A stretch of DNA of 64,000 bases, taken from NCBI RefSeq assembly GCF_023078275.1, contig NC_062990.1, forward strand, positions 15,143,549-15,207,548, read 5' to 3'. Positions within the stretch are counted from its first letter, which is position 1. Every line of letters starts with the position of its first letter. Positions 1 through 9,738 of this stretch are shown here, piece by piece. This DNA is from Leguminivora glycinivorella (taxonomy: Eukaryota; Arthropoda; Insecta; Lepidoptera; Tortricidae). The notes under the pieces are model-generated. The model was not told the origin of the DNA. It saw nothing but the letters and a program-made list of their open reading frames with translations, and did not search any database. A program made the translations under genes and the position numbers.

Positions 1-690
1 TATATGGAACGTACAGCTCGCTTTTGCAGCACAAATATCGTCTGAATATCTGCGGCTTTACCCCATAACAGAATTCCATACGACATAACACTATGGAAGT
101 AACCAAAGTATACCAGCCTGGCCGTCTCTACGTTTGTTAGCTGTCTGATTCTCCTTACTGCGTAGGCAGCTGAACTAAGTTTGTTAGCTAAAGTAGCAAT
201 ATGTGCGTGCCATTGCAGTTTTGAGTCTAAAGTGACTCCCAGGAAAACAGTTTGGTCTTCAAACTCCAGCGTATCACCTTTTATTTGGATTTTGCTGTTA
301 TTTATCTGCTTGACGTTAGGTAACGCAAACTTGATGCATTTGGTTTTCTTGGCGTTCAAAAGTAGATTGTTTGCCGTAAACCAGTTAACTATAGTTGATA
401 GGGCATCATTAATACTGTCGAAGCTATTTTCCTTCCTGTTCACTTTGAATATAAGAGAAGTGTCATCCGCAAATAACACTATATCATGTCTGCCTTTAAC
501 AAGAGTGGGTAGGTCATTAATATATACTAAAAAGAGGAAGGGACCAAGAATTGAACCTTGAGGCACTCCGAGGGCTACCGAGGACCCCGCCGAATGAGTT
601 CCATTAATAACTACTCTCTGAGTCCTATCCGACAGATATGATGAGACTAAGTCGAGGGCACCGGCTTTTATCCCGTAGTGGCTTAATTTT
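1..690 (-). CDS. Jockey-type LINE reverse transcriptase, C-terminal part (partial)
   Basis: On the minus strand one frame stays open from about 690 to the window edge. It shows reverse-transcriptase blocks in the usual order: a block reading GVPQGSILGPFLFLVYINDL, the catalytic box LFADDTSLI (ADD), then LGVTLDSKLQW and SVMSYGILLWG of the thumb. This order and spacing is that of Jockey-clade non-LTR retrotransposons, which copy their RNA at a nicked chromosomal site. The start is missing: homology begins near KLSHYGIKAG, just upstream of the palm, so the endonuclease and fingers are absent. The left end runs off the window. Because the truncated side faces the DIRS fragment at 715, I infer a 5'-truncated LINE inserted into the DIRS element. 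No frameshift is seen, which suggests modest age. The RT assignment is sure; the clade is likely. Confidence 0.88.
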
Positions 691-714
691 CGTTTTAATT
701 TCGTTTCGTTTTAA
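690..714. other. LINE/DIRS junction
   Basis: A T-rich stretch with repeated TTTCGTTTTAA-like words joins the minus-strand LINE fragment to the plus-strand DIRS gag frame, which is closed by a stop at 712-714. It may be untemplated filler at the truncated LINE 5' end. Confidence 0.4.
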
Positions 715-1026
715 GCAGGCTCTAATCAAGCGACGAACGCTCAAAAAGTACCCGCGCAGGGCGCTTATGACCCGACAGGCTTATTTATGCCCATGCCAAG
801 ACCCTATTTACCTGTGCCTGCGCAAGGCAACTATAATTTCGCCCCTATGACTTGGCGCGCCCCTTTTCGTCAGCCAAGACCAGGCGCATTTACGGGGAAC
901 CAAGGTAAGACACGCGGTTCGAAATTCCAGGCCCCATATGCATACCAACAACCTTCCCGAAATCAAAGCAGACAGACTGGCCAGAACGTCCCCCGCAGGG
1001 ACTTTAACTCAAAGCGAAAATTCTGA
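715..1026 (+). CDS. DIRS-like gag/ORF1, C-terminal fragment
   Basis: This frame runs open from a stop at 712-714 to the stop at 1024-1026 and overlaps the pol frame by about 90 bases. It is rich in Pro, Gln, Arg, Asn and Gly (MPMPRPYLPVPAQGN, then FRQPRPGAFTGNQGK and a basic Gln/Arg-rich tail). That composition and the overlap with an RT frame match the C-terminal end of DIRS ORF1, a presumed RNA-binding capsid-like protein. The N-terminal part is missing because the frame is cut at the junction with the LINE fragment; the first in-frame Met inside is at 787. There is no recognisable zinc knuckle. The identification rests mainly on position before the DIRS RT. Confidence 0.6.
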   Translation, partial: AGSNQATNAQKVPAQGAYDPTGLFMPMPRPYLPVPAQGNYNFAPMTWRAPFRQPRPGAFTGNQGKTRGSKFQAPYAYQQPSRNQSRQTGQNVPRRDFNSKRKF

Positions 1027-2899
1027 CTGGCCAGGATTTCGAGCGGGGCAGTTAAAGGATTTTGTAGAAAATTGGAAGCGTTTAAATGCCCCTCCAAGAT
1101 TAATAAAATTAATCCAAGGCTTCCAAATTCCATTTTGCAGAACGCCCCCGTTATCAATGCCAAACCTGAAATTTCAAACCCCTTACTCTCCTCAAATGGA
1201 AGTAGCTATACTAAAGTTAATAAAAATGGGAGTCCTCGAACATACGAGCCCCCGGGCGCGTCTCAGCTTCGTCTCGCCTATGTTTTTGACTCCCAAAAGC
1301 GATGGCACATTCCGGCCAATTTTCAATCTAAAAAGGCTAAATCAGTACTTACCTCAACTGAAATTCAAATTACCAAACATGCATGCGATCCCTCCATTCC
1401 TACAGCCTTTAGACTGGCTGATAAAAATAGACCTTTCGGATGCATACTTCCATCTGCCAGTCGCAGCGTGCCAGAAGCGATTTCTAAGACTTATTTTCAA
1501 AGGCCGAATAATGCAAATGACCTGTCTTCCTTTCGGAATCGCGTGCGCCCCAAAAATGTTTGCCTCCCTGACCAACTGGGTAGCCCAAGTCCTTCGGGAA
1601 AGAGGATTTCGAATTTTAGTCTATTTAGACGATTTTCTCCTTGCGAATCAAGATCCCCAGGCCCTGAAAAATCAAGCCTTAGAGGCAACTTTGTTCTTAA
1701 AGCAGTTGGGATGGAAAATAAATCTAACCAAATCCATCTTAACCCCTCAAAGGGCACTAGAATATCTCGGGATATTCTGGGACCCACATATGAACAGAAA
1801 ATATCTTCCGCCAAGAAAATGCTCTGCCCTAAAACAAAAAATACAAAAGCTACTAAAACGAGGCTCAGCCTGCCTAAAAGAAACTCAAAGTATGATAGGC
1901 TCCCTCAATTTTGCAAGCTTCCCAGTACAGCGAGGTCGCCTGAACCACAGAGCCCTATTAAGGTTTTGTCAAAACCTGCTTCACCAGCCCCCTTACCGCC
2001 GCTTTCCAATTCCGCAAGCGGCCCAAGACGAACTGGTCTGGTGGATGAGCAATGTCGAGAACAAGTCCATGATCCATCACCCCCCGGCTCATCACTATTT
2101 GGTGACAGACGCATCTTCACTAGCATGGGGAGCTCAACTGAACAACATAAAGTTATGGGGTCGTTGGACCAGGGCCGAGGCCAGTCTCCATTCGAACCAG
2201 AGAGAAATGCTTGCAGTACTTTACGCCCTAAAGCGGTGCTCTCTTTACCTGACAAACTCATCATTGATGATTCAAAGCGACAACCAGACGGTAGTCTCCT
2301 TCTTAAGAAAAGAGGGAGGAATGCAGTCGTTACCGCTGATGAGCATATGCTATCAGATATTCCACATTCTAGACCTACACAACATTCATATTCAGATTCA
2401 CTACCTCCCCGGAAAGTACAATTGCGAAGCAGATCGCCTATCTCGCCTATCGCTCACTCCAGAGTGGCATCTCCTACCCATTTTGACGAAGAAAATATTC
2501 TCGAAATGGGGCACCCCGACGATAGACTTATTCGCCTCTGCGACAGCGCACGTAGTCCCCAGTTACGTCTCGATCGATGCGACAGATTGTCAAGCCAGTT
2601 TCCACAACGCATTCAGCCGAACTTGGAACTATCAACTGGCATGGGTATTCCCACCACCACTTCTAATACCTCAGGTGCTAGCCCACCTGAACACGGCCAA
2701 GGGAATATACTTGATGGTAGTACCAAGGTGGCCGAAAACATTCTGGAGACCGGATCTCAAGAACCGAGCCTTGGCCCCGCCGTTTACAATACGTGCTCTA
2801 GACCAAGTTTTAGTGGACACAGTCACGGGCCAACCGCCTCCCCAAGTCCACGCGATGACCATGGAAGTATGGAAATGTGGGGGTGGACTAAAAGCGTAA
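938..2899 (+). CDS. DIRS-like retrotransposon pol: reverse transcriptase, RNase H and C-terminal methylase-like domain
   Basis: The 653-residue frame has no stop or frameshift. RT motifs are FVSPMFLTPKSDGTFRPIFN (111-130), IDLSDAYFHLPV (catalytic Asp165), CLPFGIACAPKMF and LVYLDD (Asp231 and Asp232). RNase H follows with VTDAS (Asp391), QREML (Glu423), QSDNQ (Asp448) and NCEADRLSR (Asp499), so all four acidic residues are kept. Residues about 505-650 (WGTPTIDLFAS, then YQLAWVFPPPLLIP and MVVPRWPKTFWRPDL) match the DAM-like methylase region typical of DIRS1 elements. DIRS elements replicate through circular DNA and integrate with a tyrosine recombinase instead of an integrase; the overlapping frame at 2869 fits this. 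The Met at 938 lies inside the gag frame and may not be the real start. Intact catalytic residues imply recent activity, although the element is now truncated at both sides. Confidence 0.9.
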   Translation: MHTNNLPEIKADRLARTSPAGTLTQSENSDWPGFRAGQLKDFVENWKRLNAPPRLIKLIQGFQIPFCRTPPLSMPNLKFQTPYSPQMEVAILKLIKMGVLEHTSPRARLSFVSPMFLTPKSDGTFRPIFNLKRLNQYLPQLKFKLPNMHAIPPFLQPLDWLIKIDLSDAYFHLPVAACQKRFLRLIFKGRIMQMTCLPFGIACAPKMFASLTNWVAQVLRERGFRILVYLDDFLLANQDPQALKNQALEATLFLKQLGWKINLTKSILTPQRALEYLGIFWDPHMNRKYLPPRKCSALKQKIQKLLKRGSACLKETQSMIGSLNFASFPVQRGRLNHRALLRFCQNLLHQPPYRRFPIPQAAQDELVWWMSNVENKSMIHHPPAHHYLVTDASSLAWGAQLNNIKLWGRWTRAEASLHSNQREMLAVLYALKRCSLYLTNSSLMIQSDNQTVVSFLRKEGGMQSLPLMSICYQIFHILDLHNIHIQIHYLPGKYNCEADRLSRLSLTPEWHLLPILTKKIFSKWGTPTIDLFASATAHVVPSYVSIDATDCQASFHNAFSRTWNYQLAWVFPPPLLIPQVLAHLNTAKGIYLMVVPRWPKTFWRPDLKNRALAPPFTIRALDQVLVDTVTGQPPPQVHAMTMEVWKCGGGLKA

Positions 2900-3033
2900 A
2901 TAATTGGTCTCAAGAGCAGAAGGACATGCTACTCTCTAGCTGGCGAGAATCATCTCGAAAAACATATCAACCAGCCTGGAAGAGGTGGTGTGCGTGGGCC
3001 CACGAGAACAAGGTAAATAGCTTGAAACCTTGA
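2869..3033 (+). pseudogene. DIRS tyrosine recombinase, N-terminal stub
   Basis: This frame overlaps the end of pol by about 30 bases, the arrangement expected for DIRS1-group elements. After the Met at 2869 it reads WSQEQKDMLLSSWRESSRKT and then YQPAWKRWCAWAHENK, a basic, Trp-rich helical start like the SAM-like core-binding domain of DIRS recombinases. The frame stops at 3033, where the sequence changes into a long-inverted-repeat element. The catalytic domain with its R-H-R-Y residues is not found downstream within the window, so the element cannot integrate on its own. A long frame upstream in the same phase (from 1072) is a shadow of pol and not part of the protein. The family is inferred from position and the short match. 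Confidence 0.65.
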
Positions 3034-4166
3034 AAAATGTATCAAAACGTAGTTAATATGGCATAGAATAGCCACATTAGTGTTACAGTGTATATTTATC
3101 TAAATATTTAGCAGAGACAAAGAACAAGACTATTTTATATCCAGTTTTGCAATAAAGAAACAACATTTGCTTAAAAACTATCTAATATTTTGGAAAGTTA
3201 TTATTTTAGTACTCGCCGCTCGGCTGTCTCAATAAGTTACGCATTCAGTATTTAATTCTAGCAGGGAAACGCTTTCGTAGTTTAAGTAAAACACTAATTG
3301 TAATCACGTAAACTTTAATCAGCAACTGTGAATAGTAGACTATATTAATACGACAGTAATTTTAAGTCTAAAGTAGAAAGAAGTTTTAAGAATAACTAAG
3401 AATTAAGTACTTATTTATAAACGCAAGTTAGGACGCGTATACAAACTGTAGTCAAGACTACCTACTCTGTTGATTCATATTTTTGATAATTTTAAAACAG
3501 AAAATTGTTATTTAGTCTTAAACCTGTTAAATAAGAATAATCTTAATTATGAGTTCAATCCTAGAAATATTATAGTCAATGCTTTAAGTACCTGGGTACA
3601 TAGCCAAGTCACCAAACGCTAACGCTCATTCGCTAGCGAAACGCACCTGTTATTGTCGCACTAAATGTTAGTATAGTCTACTGTTAAAGTTTACTGCCGG
3701 CGTAGCTGAATGGCAATCGTCGACGCCAGACGCCGACAAAAATGCAGTCTGGTGCAATACGCAAGAGCGATAAAGATATATAGCTACGAAATAGATATTA
3801 TCGTGAGCGTTTGTGCATGGGTACGTACCCTGATTACCATAATGTTTTTTTTTAATTACCTACATCTCGCCGCAGTATAATAATACTACGAAAGCGTTTC
3901 CCTGCTAGAATTAAAGACTGAATGCGTAACCTACTGACTATTCAGACAGCGGCGAATACTTAAAAAAATTACTTTGAATTTGTTGCCAAAGTATTATAAG
4001 TAGATAGTTTTTAAGCAAATATTGTTTCTTTATTACAAAACTGGATATAAAATATTAGTCTTGTTCTTTTTTGTTGCTAAGATAGCTTAGATAAATAATA
4101 CACTGCATTAAACTGATGTAGAGCTATTCTATGCCATATTAAGTACGTTTTGATACATTTTTCCAG
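3032..4166. mobile_element. Long-inverted-repeat (foldback-type) DNA element
   Basis: About 260 bases at the left (GAAAAATGTATCAAAACGTA, then CATAGAATAGC and later GCAGGGAAACGCTTTCGTAG) recur inverted at 3885-4166. The arms differ by scattered substitutions and small indels. The roughly 590-bp core has no reading frame. It contains at 3690-3835 a diverged relative of the 156-bp GCCGAATGGCA element seen at 19.3 and 23.3 kb. The left end sits exactly where the DIRS recombinase frame breaks. No clear target duplication is visible, so either the ends are eroded or a deletion followed insertion. Confidence 0.75.
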
Positions 4167-4213
4167 TTTTTAATTGTAAACTTAGAACAACGTTTGTACC
4201 ATTTCGGTTACAA

Positions 4214-4925
4214 TTACGCCCCGACTTTGTATAAAAATCATCTAAGACCGTCATTTACGACCCTATCAAATCATGGGTGTAAAGGACGTTATAACATTTT
4301 GACGAGTCCTTTACAACCACCTATCTTCTAAATCGTTTAGTTTATCACTACGGTTGCTACATTAGGTTAAAGATACTCGTAATCTGCATATTTTTCTTAT
4401 ACACGTCACAAATATAGGTCAAAAGAACAAAAAAGTGGGTTTATCTTTCTCTTGGAAACCTGCATTACATGTCCTTTACGACAATTGAACCCAAAGATAT
4501 CGATTACAGTTGCGGATAAAATATTTTTAGTGCTGGTCGTAAAGGACGAAGAACAAAAAAACTTGTCCTTTACGCCCAACTTTATCACACTACTATAAAA
4601 AGTGATCCTTAGAAAGCAAGGGCTTAAAGGGCAACAATATATAACAAGGTGACTTACGACTATATTTTTATTTGTAGATTTCCTTTACGACACAAATAAT
4701 AATTTATAATTAATGACTTGATATTTACGCCCCTTCAGAAAAGCTATTTTTGCAAGTCCATAGTAGAAAATCTTGGTCGTAAAGGCAACTTTTTAAGAGA
4801 TATCGAAATTTTAACTACACAGATCGATAGCGCTTGAAATTCTGAACAAAACTGTATATATAACTCATTTTCGCCAAAATGTCCTTTACGCCAATTGAAC
4901 CCAGAGGTATCGATATGATTTTACG
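4214..4925. repeat. Array of GTCCTTTACG-type motifs in both orientations
   Basis: About 13 copies of a 9-14 base motif, GTCCTTTACG followed by A or C and C, or its complement GGTCGTAAAGGAC, occur at roughly 4214, 4253, 4277, 4306, 4471, 4535, 4564, 4623, 4653, 4681, 4724, 4775 and 4881. Two copies (4471 and 4881) extend into a longer shared block reading CAATTGAACCC and then TATCGAT. No reading frame covers the region. Spacing is irregular (about 25-165 bases), unlike a satellite. It may be the subterminal binding region of a transposon or a decayed regulatory block. Confidence 0.6.
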
Positions 4926-5159
4926 TGTACATTCACTTAAGCGTGTTTTCACTTGGTATGGTTAAATAAACAATCATTTATGAAGATCGGAATTTGTTTT
5001 TCTATCTCACCATAACCCATCTCTAAATCCTATTAGAAACCATGGTTATAACGTTTACGATTATACAGCTGAGGACCCTAGTCCACGAATCGTACACGTT
5101 CTAACTCTAATCTGACTCACTCACATTGGCATCTTGGCCACCAGGCGGTCACAGACAGA
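4926..5159. other. No recognised feature
   Basis: AT-rich sequence without a long frame, clear repeat or RNA structure that I can name. Confidence 0.5.
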
Positions 5160-5275
5160 TCTCAAATATATAATTGTTATGCTTCGAATAACGGTAAGAA
5201 GCTTAATAGCAGTGTTTTACCTACCAATAAAACACTTATTAAGCGAAATACCTTATTCGAAGCATATACTTTGAG
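5160..5275. mobile_element. Short palindromic element, copy 1
   Basis: The ends CTCAAATATATAATTGTTAT and GCATATACTTTGAG are imperfect inverted repeats, with TGCTTCGAATAA and TTATTCGAAGCA as inner arms. The core (AGTGTTTTACCTACC, AATAAAACACTTATTAAGCG) is asymmetric. A second copy at 5587 carries the core in the opposite direction. Confidence 0.6.
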
Positions 5276-5586
5276 GCCGGCCTGGCGGTAGATTGCAATG
5301 ATCCACTATCACCTATGGTTGAATAAAACACAACTGTGTTTACACTTTCACTTCACTGCACTCCATAAGGTAGAAGACATTGGTAACTTCGTAACTACCC
5401 TGTTGTGTTTTTATTGTGGACATTGCAATAATTTAAAATTATCATAATTTAATTTGAGATTCAATGAAGGCAAGCCTAGGCCCCTGGTGGCCAGCAGGTA
5501 GAAACTAGATTTTAGTGGAGGGGCTAAAAGGAGTGGGAAAAGCAACTACTCAGCAGCCGTAACGTCACAGCAATCAGTGTTGCCAC
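5276..5586. other. Spacer between two palindromic-element copies
   Basis: No frame or known repeat seen. It carries GCCTAGGCCCCTGGTGGCCA near 5475, weakly resembling inverted the GGCCACCAGGCGGT at 5138, so the two could be ends of a larger unit. Confidence 0.3.
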
Positions 5587-5665
5587 TCTCAAATATATAA
5601 TTGTTATGCTTCGAATAAGGTATTTCGCTTAATAAGTGTTTTATTGGTAGGTAAAACACTGCTAT
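5587..5665. mobile_element. Short palindromic element, copy 2, truncated
   Basis: Starts with the same outer end as the copy at 5160 (CTCAAATATATAATTGTTAT) but continues with the core inverted. It stops at GCTATT where the 450-bp tandem array begins. Confidence 0.55.
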
Positions 5666-5669
5666 TTTG

Positions 5670-7047
5670 GATATTTTAACCCCATTGCACAACAACAGGG
5701 GAGAAAATTTCTTTTCCACCTCATTAAATTTTGAAATCGTTGTATTTATCGTGATCAGCGACCCAATAAACCATAAAAACGATACCCATATTGTGTTTTT
5801 GACTTTACCCCCTTTGCACCCCTTTAGGGGTCAAATTTTCAAAAAACCTGAAACATGTATTTATATAGTCATAATGTCTTTAGGAATCCTCCTGTGAAGT
5901 TTCGAATAAAATAGTCAAACTAATCTTGTTTCCCCATACAAACTTTGAACCCCCATTTCGCCCTTTTAAGAGGAGAATTTTGAAAAATCCTTTCTTAGTG
6001 CTCCTCTACGCCATATAAAGAACCTATGTGCCAAATTTGAAATCTCTAGGACCAGCAGTTTCGGCTGTGTGTTGATATATTATGTCAGTTAGTCAGTCAG
6101 TCAGTTTTTTCTTTTATATATTTTTTGATATTTAAACCCCATTGCACTACAACAGGGGAGAAGGTATTTCACTTCCGCCTAGTTAGATTTTAAAAACGTT
6201 GTATTTATCGTGATCAGTGACCCAATAAACCGTAAAAACGATACCCATATTAATTTTTTGACTTTATCACCCCTTTTCACCCTTTTAGGGGTTACATTTT
6301 CAAAAAACCTGAAACACGTCTTTAGTCATATGTTTTTAGGATCCCTCCTGTGAAGTTTCGAATAAAACAGTGAAACTAACATTGTTTTCCCATACAAACT
6401 TTGAACCCCCATTTGACCCCCTTAGGAGGCGAATTTTGAAAAATCCTTTCTTAGTGCTCCTCTACACTATATAAGGAACCTACGTGCCAAATTTGACATC
6501 TCTAGGACCAGCGGTTTCGGCTGTGCGTTGATATGTCAGTCAGTCAGTCAATATCTTCTTTTATATATTTTTTTGATATTTAAATCCCATTGCACCATAA
6601 CAGGGGAGAAGGTATTTCACTTCCGCCTCGTTAGATTTTAAAAACGTTGTATTTATCGTGATCAGCGACCCGATAAACCATAAAAACGATACCCATATTG
6701 ATTTTTTGACTTTATCACCCCCTTTTCACCCTTTTAGGGGTTATATTTTCAAAAAACCGTAAACACGTATTCAGTCATATGTCTTAAGGAATCTTCCTGT
6801 GAAGTTTCGAATAAAATAGTCAAACTAATCTAGTTTCCCCATACAAACTTTGAACCCCCATTTGACCCCCTTAGGAGGTGAATTTTGAAAAATCCTTTCT
6901 TAGTGCTCCTCTACACTATATAAGGAACCTACGTGCCAAATTTGAAATCTCTAGGACCAGCGGTTTCGGCTGTGCGTTGATATGTCAGTCAGTCAGTCAG
7001 TCAGTCAGTCAGTCAGTCAGTCAGTCAGCTTCTTCTTTTATATATTT
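5670..7047. repeat. Three tandem units of about 450 bp ending in TCAG microsatellites
   Basis: Units start with GATATTTTAACCCCATTGCAC-like words near 5670, 6127 and 6575. Each contains ACCCATATTG, CCTTTTAGGGG, CAAACTTTGAACCCCC and TCTAGGACCAGCGGTTTCGG, and ends in (GTCA)n before TTCTTTTATATATTT. Unit spacing is 457 and 448 bases. By eye the second and third units are closest. The unit is related, inverted, to the Helitron-like end at 47935-48157. No coding frame is credible. Confidence 0.8.
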
Positions 7048-7860
7048 AGATTTAAAAAAATAACAATTACTTATTATTTCTGATGCCATTATCGGATATA
7101 ATCTAACTGTCCTTATTGATATATTCTAAAAGTAACTAGTGACTTGTTGCGAAAAAGTTTTTTTTTTTCGTTTTGAGTGCCAGTTTTACGAATAACATTT
7201 ACTTTTTACATAAAAATACATCCAAAAAAAGTAAAAAGAATTACACAAAAAAAATATTTTTGGCGAAATTCGCTTGACGTCGTATAACATTTTATCTTTA
7301 TTTTGCCCTCATAAATGCGTAGGTAGTTTAAATCTTTCGGTTTCTTCATGTTACACCGTGTATGTAATTATGTAGGTACATGTTTAAAGTAAAACAAAAT
7401 GTTTTTAAATGTGATCATTACAGTATACCTAGTAAAACGAATACGAAATATTGTCTGTCGCCTTCGGTTAGTGCGATAGTAATATAATTAAATAAAATTT
7501 TGGAAAAATAGTATTATCGCATTTAATGAATTTATAAATACATCCCAACCGGTAACTTTCCATGACAAAATCCGCAAATTGGAAACTTATCTGCGCATCT
7601 TGTCACTGTGAAACTGGACACAGCAGGAACCCAGAATACAGATGCAAGTGAAAATTCCAGAATTTGAATGTGAAAGGCACACAAACAGTCTGTCACAATA
7701 GTGAATTAATGCATTCGTGTTGATCCTGCGCTCATTTTGTGTTTGTTTGTTGCCATTGCGTTTGCAAACGCGTGAGTAGGATCTATTTTAGTAGTCTGCA
7801 ATGAAGAGATGGAAATATTTTCTCTTATTTGTAAATTAAAGGAAAAATTTAAAAAAATCA
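7048..7860. other. AT-rich spacer, no recognised feature
   Basis: Poly-A and poly-T runs around 7150-7260 and unremarkable AT-rich sequence. No frame with family resemblance and no clear repeat found. Confidence 0.5.
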
Positions 7861-7861
7861 C

Positions 7862-7907
7862 ACCGTCGGCAGGACTCGAACCTGCGACCTCTGGCTTTAC
7901 CGGGGCC
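7862..7907 (-). mobile_element. SINE-E tRNA-head fragment
   Basis: Minus strand carries a Pol III B box inside GCAGGTTCGAGTCCTGC, preceded by CCAGAGGTC, as in fuller copies at 29305 and 50285. It breaks off into poly-T at 7908. Confidence 0.65.
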
Positions 7908-8233
7908 ATTTTTTTTTGTTTTTTTTTTTTATCAAGTAAGTATATAGATATGTCTGTAAGCGATATTACTATTTTTAATGAACAATATCACTTGGACAAT
8001 ATCCGAATGTGTAACCTGAACTGTAAAATGAATGCTACAAAATAGCGAAGAGATAGAAATGTTTAAATTGAATGTGTAAACTGAACTGTACCAGTTTCTA
8101 TAGCTTTGACTAGACTCTATTAGGTAATAATAAAAAATATGCTTTAAAACCGAAATTGTTATAAATGCAACCCCTTTTTTATTAAGTTTAAAAGGGAGAA
8201 GCTGGATTCCTATGATTGTTATGAACGGTTAAC

Positions 8234-8416
8234 ATCCATACTATAATAATTGTAAATGGAAAGGTGTGTGTGTTTGTTTGTTTATCCGTCTTTCACGGCA
8301 AAACGGAGCAACGAATTGACGTGATTTTTTAAGTGGAGATAGTTGAAGGGATGGAGAGTGACATAGGCTACCTTTTGTGTCTTCATAAATCGAGCGAAGC
8401 CGCGGGCAAAAGCTAG
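8234..8416 (+). mobile_element. Lep1-type non-autonomous Helitron
   Basis: Begins TCCATACT and ends GAGCGAAGCCGCGGGCAAAA then GCTAG, with a short GC hairpin before the CTAG end. Flanks are A on the left and T on the right with no target duplication, as expected for rolling-circle transposons. It has no coding capacity. Confidence 0.85.
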
Positions 8417-8686
8417 TTGTTCATAAAAACTGCAGCAAGAAGTAATACACTTTCTTCTTCATTCTACCCTTATTCCACGTTATATGAGATCGGTTATAAT
8501 CATAATACATACTTTCTTAAATTTAATAACTCAATAATCCTTACTAGAAAAATGGCCGAAAAATTCAAATGGTCTGTGGAACGATAGACATTCGCACCTA
8601 CCTACATCTTTTAATTTGCCGACAATTCCGATAGACGCAAACGTCTTGACTAGCTAACAATATTTACCAACCAAAATAATCCGTCT

Positions 8687-9009
8687 CTGAACCATCATCC
8701 TTGCGTTATCCCGGCACTGGCCGCGGACCATGGGAGTCTAGCGTCTGCTTTGACAACAAATCCCAAGATTTGGCGTAAGTACTAGTTTTACGAAAGCGAC
8801 TGCCATCTGACCTTCCAACCCGAAGAGTAACTAGGCCTTATTGGAATTAGTCCGGTTTCTTCAAGACGTTTTCCTTCACCGAAAAGCGACTGGCAAATAT
8901 CAAATGACATTTCGCACATTTCGGAAAAACTCATTGGTCCGGGCCGGGGTTCGAACCTGCGTCTGTATTGAAACTCGCTCACTCTCCAGGCCACCAGCGC
9001 TTTTTAATC
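8687..9009 (-). mobile_element. SINE-C, full-length tRNA-derived SINE
   Basis: On the minus strand a tRNA-like head (GGTGGCCTGGAGAGTGAGCG, B box GGTTCGAACCCC) is followed by a body with TTTTCGGTGAAGGAAAACG and ends in CAAGGATGATGG. It is bounded by AAAATAATCCGTCT (8673-8686) and AAAATAATCTGTCT (9010-9023), a 14-base target duplication with one mismatch. Probably Pol III-transcribed and LINE-mobilised. Confidence 0.85.
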
Positions 9010-9025
9010 AAAATAATCTGTCTAT

Positions 9026-9738
9026 AAAATAAATAATAAATATTGGGGACACCTTACACAGATCAACTAAGCCCCAAACTAAGCAAAGCTTGTACTATGG
9101 TTGCTAAGCAACGATATACATACTTAAATAGAAATACACACATATATAAGGTCCTAATTTATTAGATGCAGATATTTTTACAGCTGATAGTACTCGGTCT
9201 ACGGAGTATATTAAACCGTGAAACATTATAGCTTTTACGATGTTTTTTTGGAGAAAACGGAAAAACAAATTTGCTACGTAAAAACACCCTGTTTATGTGA
9301 TTATTAAATGAAAACTCATTGAACAGATTCTAGTACCTCTTTTACGTACCACTTAACTGTAACTGGCCACTTCAATGACATGTGCAGTTTTCCCGCCGAA
9401 CCTTTACGACATTTACATCAAACAATTGTTGACATGACAGACAGTGTTATTGTGACATACTGTGATAATGCACATGATGATTTTTTTTAGACAAAATTAT
9501 AATTAATTTTTTTGTTAGGAAAATGAAATCAAAAAAGTTACATGAAAAGATTTCTTAATTTATATTTAAAGTTAATTATTTTAATGTAAAGTATCATGTG
9601 TTAAAATATCTGCAACTAATAAATTAGGACCTTATATACGTAGAATACATCCATGACCCAGGAACAAATATCTGTGATCATCACACAAATAAGTGTCCTT
9701 ACCGGGATTCGAACCCAGGACCGCGGCTTAGCAGGCAG
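9026..9738 (-). mobile_element. SINE-D split by a 484-bp transposon
   Basis: The tail half (9026-9148, TATTGGGGACACCTTACACA on plus) and the tRNA-like head half (9633-9738, B box GGTTCGAATCCC on minus) are contiguous in copies at 57.7 and 59.3 kb. Here they are separated by the element at 9149-9632. The very 5' end of the head is missing. Confidence 0.8.
9149..9632. mobile_element. 484-bp terminal-inverted-repeat DNA transposon (non-autonomous)
   Basis: Termini AGGTCCTAATTTATTAGATG and its complement at the right end form inverted repeats of about 32 bases. TATATA stands on both sides (9143-9148, 9633-9638). The interior has no transposase frame. The duplication is ambiguous because the site is a TA run. 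Confidence 0.8.

Noticed and set aside
1072..3033. A 653-codon plus-strand frame overlapping the DIRS pol in another phase
   Set aside because: Composition is Ser/Pro/Arg-rich shadow sequence. Only the last roughly 55 codons (from 2869) resemble a protein, the recombinase start.
5670..7047. CRISPR-like repeat array
   Set aside because: Units are 450 bp and nearly identical throughout, with no short-repeat/unique-spacer pattern, and the genome is eukaryotic.
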